This document shows, one piece after another, positions 4,709 through 5,250 of a stretch of 5,250 bases of DNA. Below the pieces are notes generated by a model. That model was not told the origin of the DNA, did no database searches, and was given only the letters and a program-made list of their open reading frames with translations. Positions within the stretch are counted from its first letter, which is position 1. Each line of letters begins with the position of its first letter. The stretch comes from Planctomycetaceae bacterium (GTDB taxonomy: Bacteria; Planctomycetota; Planctomycetia; Pirellulales; Thermoguttaceae), in assembly GCA_031282385.1 (NCBI GenBank), contig JAITDV010000059.1, forward strand, positions 1 through 5,250, written 5' to 3'. The position numbers were made by a program, and so were the translations under genes.

Positions 4709-5250
4709 TTACTTGGGAGTTGTCGTTGTTGTACTAGACGTTCCTGATGCATTGATCATTGGCGGAATTGCAATATTATTTCGTGGTTGAACAGTATTTT
4801 TAGCTGCAATAGCCGCCTGTTTTTCCTGTTCACGCAGCAACTTTATGTTAGGGATATTTGTAGTTTGATTTCGTTTTCCATAAAGTCTGTTAATAATTGC
4901 CTGCGAAATTTCAAGATTCTCGTCATACCAAATCAAATTCTGTTCCAACATAGTCGCAACAGAATTCGGGTCTGCCGGATTAGCTTCAACCGTGCGGTAA
5001 TCCATTACCTGTGCGATTCCAGCTTGTTTGGCAATTAAATTGATTTCTTCTCGAATTTCCTTGTACACATCATGCAAGATTATCGAATTTTCCGTCATCA
5101 ATTTTCGTTGCGCAATTTTTACATCCTTGTCTAATTCCGTAACTTTTGAAGTAATCTCTTCTACAGCTCTATCGTGGTCGGGCGTTCCTGGAGTAAGTTG
5201 ATGTGCGTTGAGCGTCTTCTCGCGTTCAGATATAACCATCTTTCGCTTGT
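4709..5250 (-). CDS. OmpH/Skp-family periplasmic chaperone, N-terminus beyond the window
   Basis: Skp/OmpH proteins are trimeric periplasmic chaperones that hold unfolded outer-membrane proteins on their way to the BAM complex. The visible 179 residues end at TAA 4709-4711. The frame is open to the right edge, and the ATG at 5237-5239 is preceded by in-frame KRK codons, so it is probably internal. The signal peptide and first strand would lie outside the window. Visible parts are a long charged coiled-coil stretch (from SEREKTL through HDVYKEIREEINLIAKQAGIAQVMDY) and a closing segment, NLIWYDENLEISQAIINRLYG. That segment matches the family's typical 'vxYxdpxLDIT..vi..LN' end. A further 50-residue polar tail, rich in Gln, Asn and finally Thr/Ser, follows and looks unstructured. 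Location upstream of lpxC supports the envelope role. The family call rests on the coiled coil and C-terminal motif. Confidence 0.8.
   Translation of the reverse strand, partial: KRKMVISEREKTLNAHQLTPGTPDHDRAVEEITSKVTELDKDVKIAQRKLMTENSIILHDVYKEIREEINLIAKQAGIAQVMDYRTVEANPADPNSVATMLEQNLIWYDENLEISQAIINRLYGKRNQTTNIPNIKLLREQEKQAAIAAKNTVQPRNNIAIPPMINASGTSSTTTTTPK

Overview
The window looks like a stretch of an AT-rich member of the Planctomycetota. The main clue is the gene fragment at the left edge. Its end matches, from memory, the C-terminus of the hydrazine-synthase-alpha-like proteins that are abundant in that phylum. The organism is a diderm: it carries lpxC (lipid A synthesis) and an OmpH/Skp-type periplasmic chaperone gene next to each other on the same strand. 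This placement rests on recognising protein families, not on a search.

Layout, left to right. (1) 1-255, plus strand: the 3' end of the HzsA-like gene. (2) 256-798: a gene-free region rich in repeats, with a GAGTTA hexamer array, an inverted-repeat element with a GGGCTGAAAGCCC core, and a large composite inverted repeat just past the stop of the next gene. (3) 799-2475, minus strand: a 558-residue protein with a diverged family-2 glycosyltransferase-like N-terminal half and a helical, TPR-like C-terminal half. (4) 2476-3125: gene-free, containing a GC-rich island and two related palindromic repeat units (2809-2916 and about 3039-3116). (5) 3126-4100, minus strand: lpxC, apparently complete with all expected metal ligands and catalytic residues. 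(6) 4101-4708: gene-free, with a plausible lpxC promoter, a terminator-like hairpin that has an alternative pairing partner, and several short repeats. (7) 4709-5250, minus strand: the 3' part of an ompH/skp-family gene that runs off the right edge.

The ompH-lpxC order fits the envelope gene clusters of many diderm bacteria, where the chaperone assists outer-membrane protein assembly and LpxC commits UDP-acyl-GlcNAc to lipid A. Here the two genes are about 600 bp apart with a terminator-like hairpin and a promoter between them, so they need not be one transcript. The glycosyltransferase/TPR gene could act on surface glycans, but nothing in the window ties it to that.

The most notable content is non-coding. 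Three gene-free stretches of about 540, 650 and 610 bp hold at least four distinct families of inverted or direct repeat. One 18-bp motif (TTCAAGTRTGAACAGTTT) recurs three times in the two right-hand intergenic regions. I see no CRISPR array, tRNA, rRNA, transposase or clear defence system.
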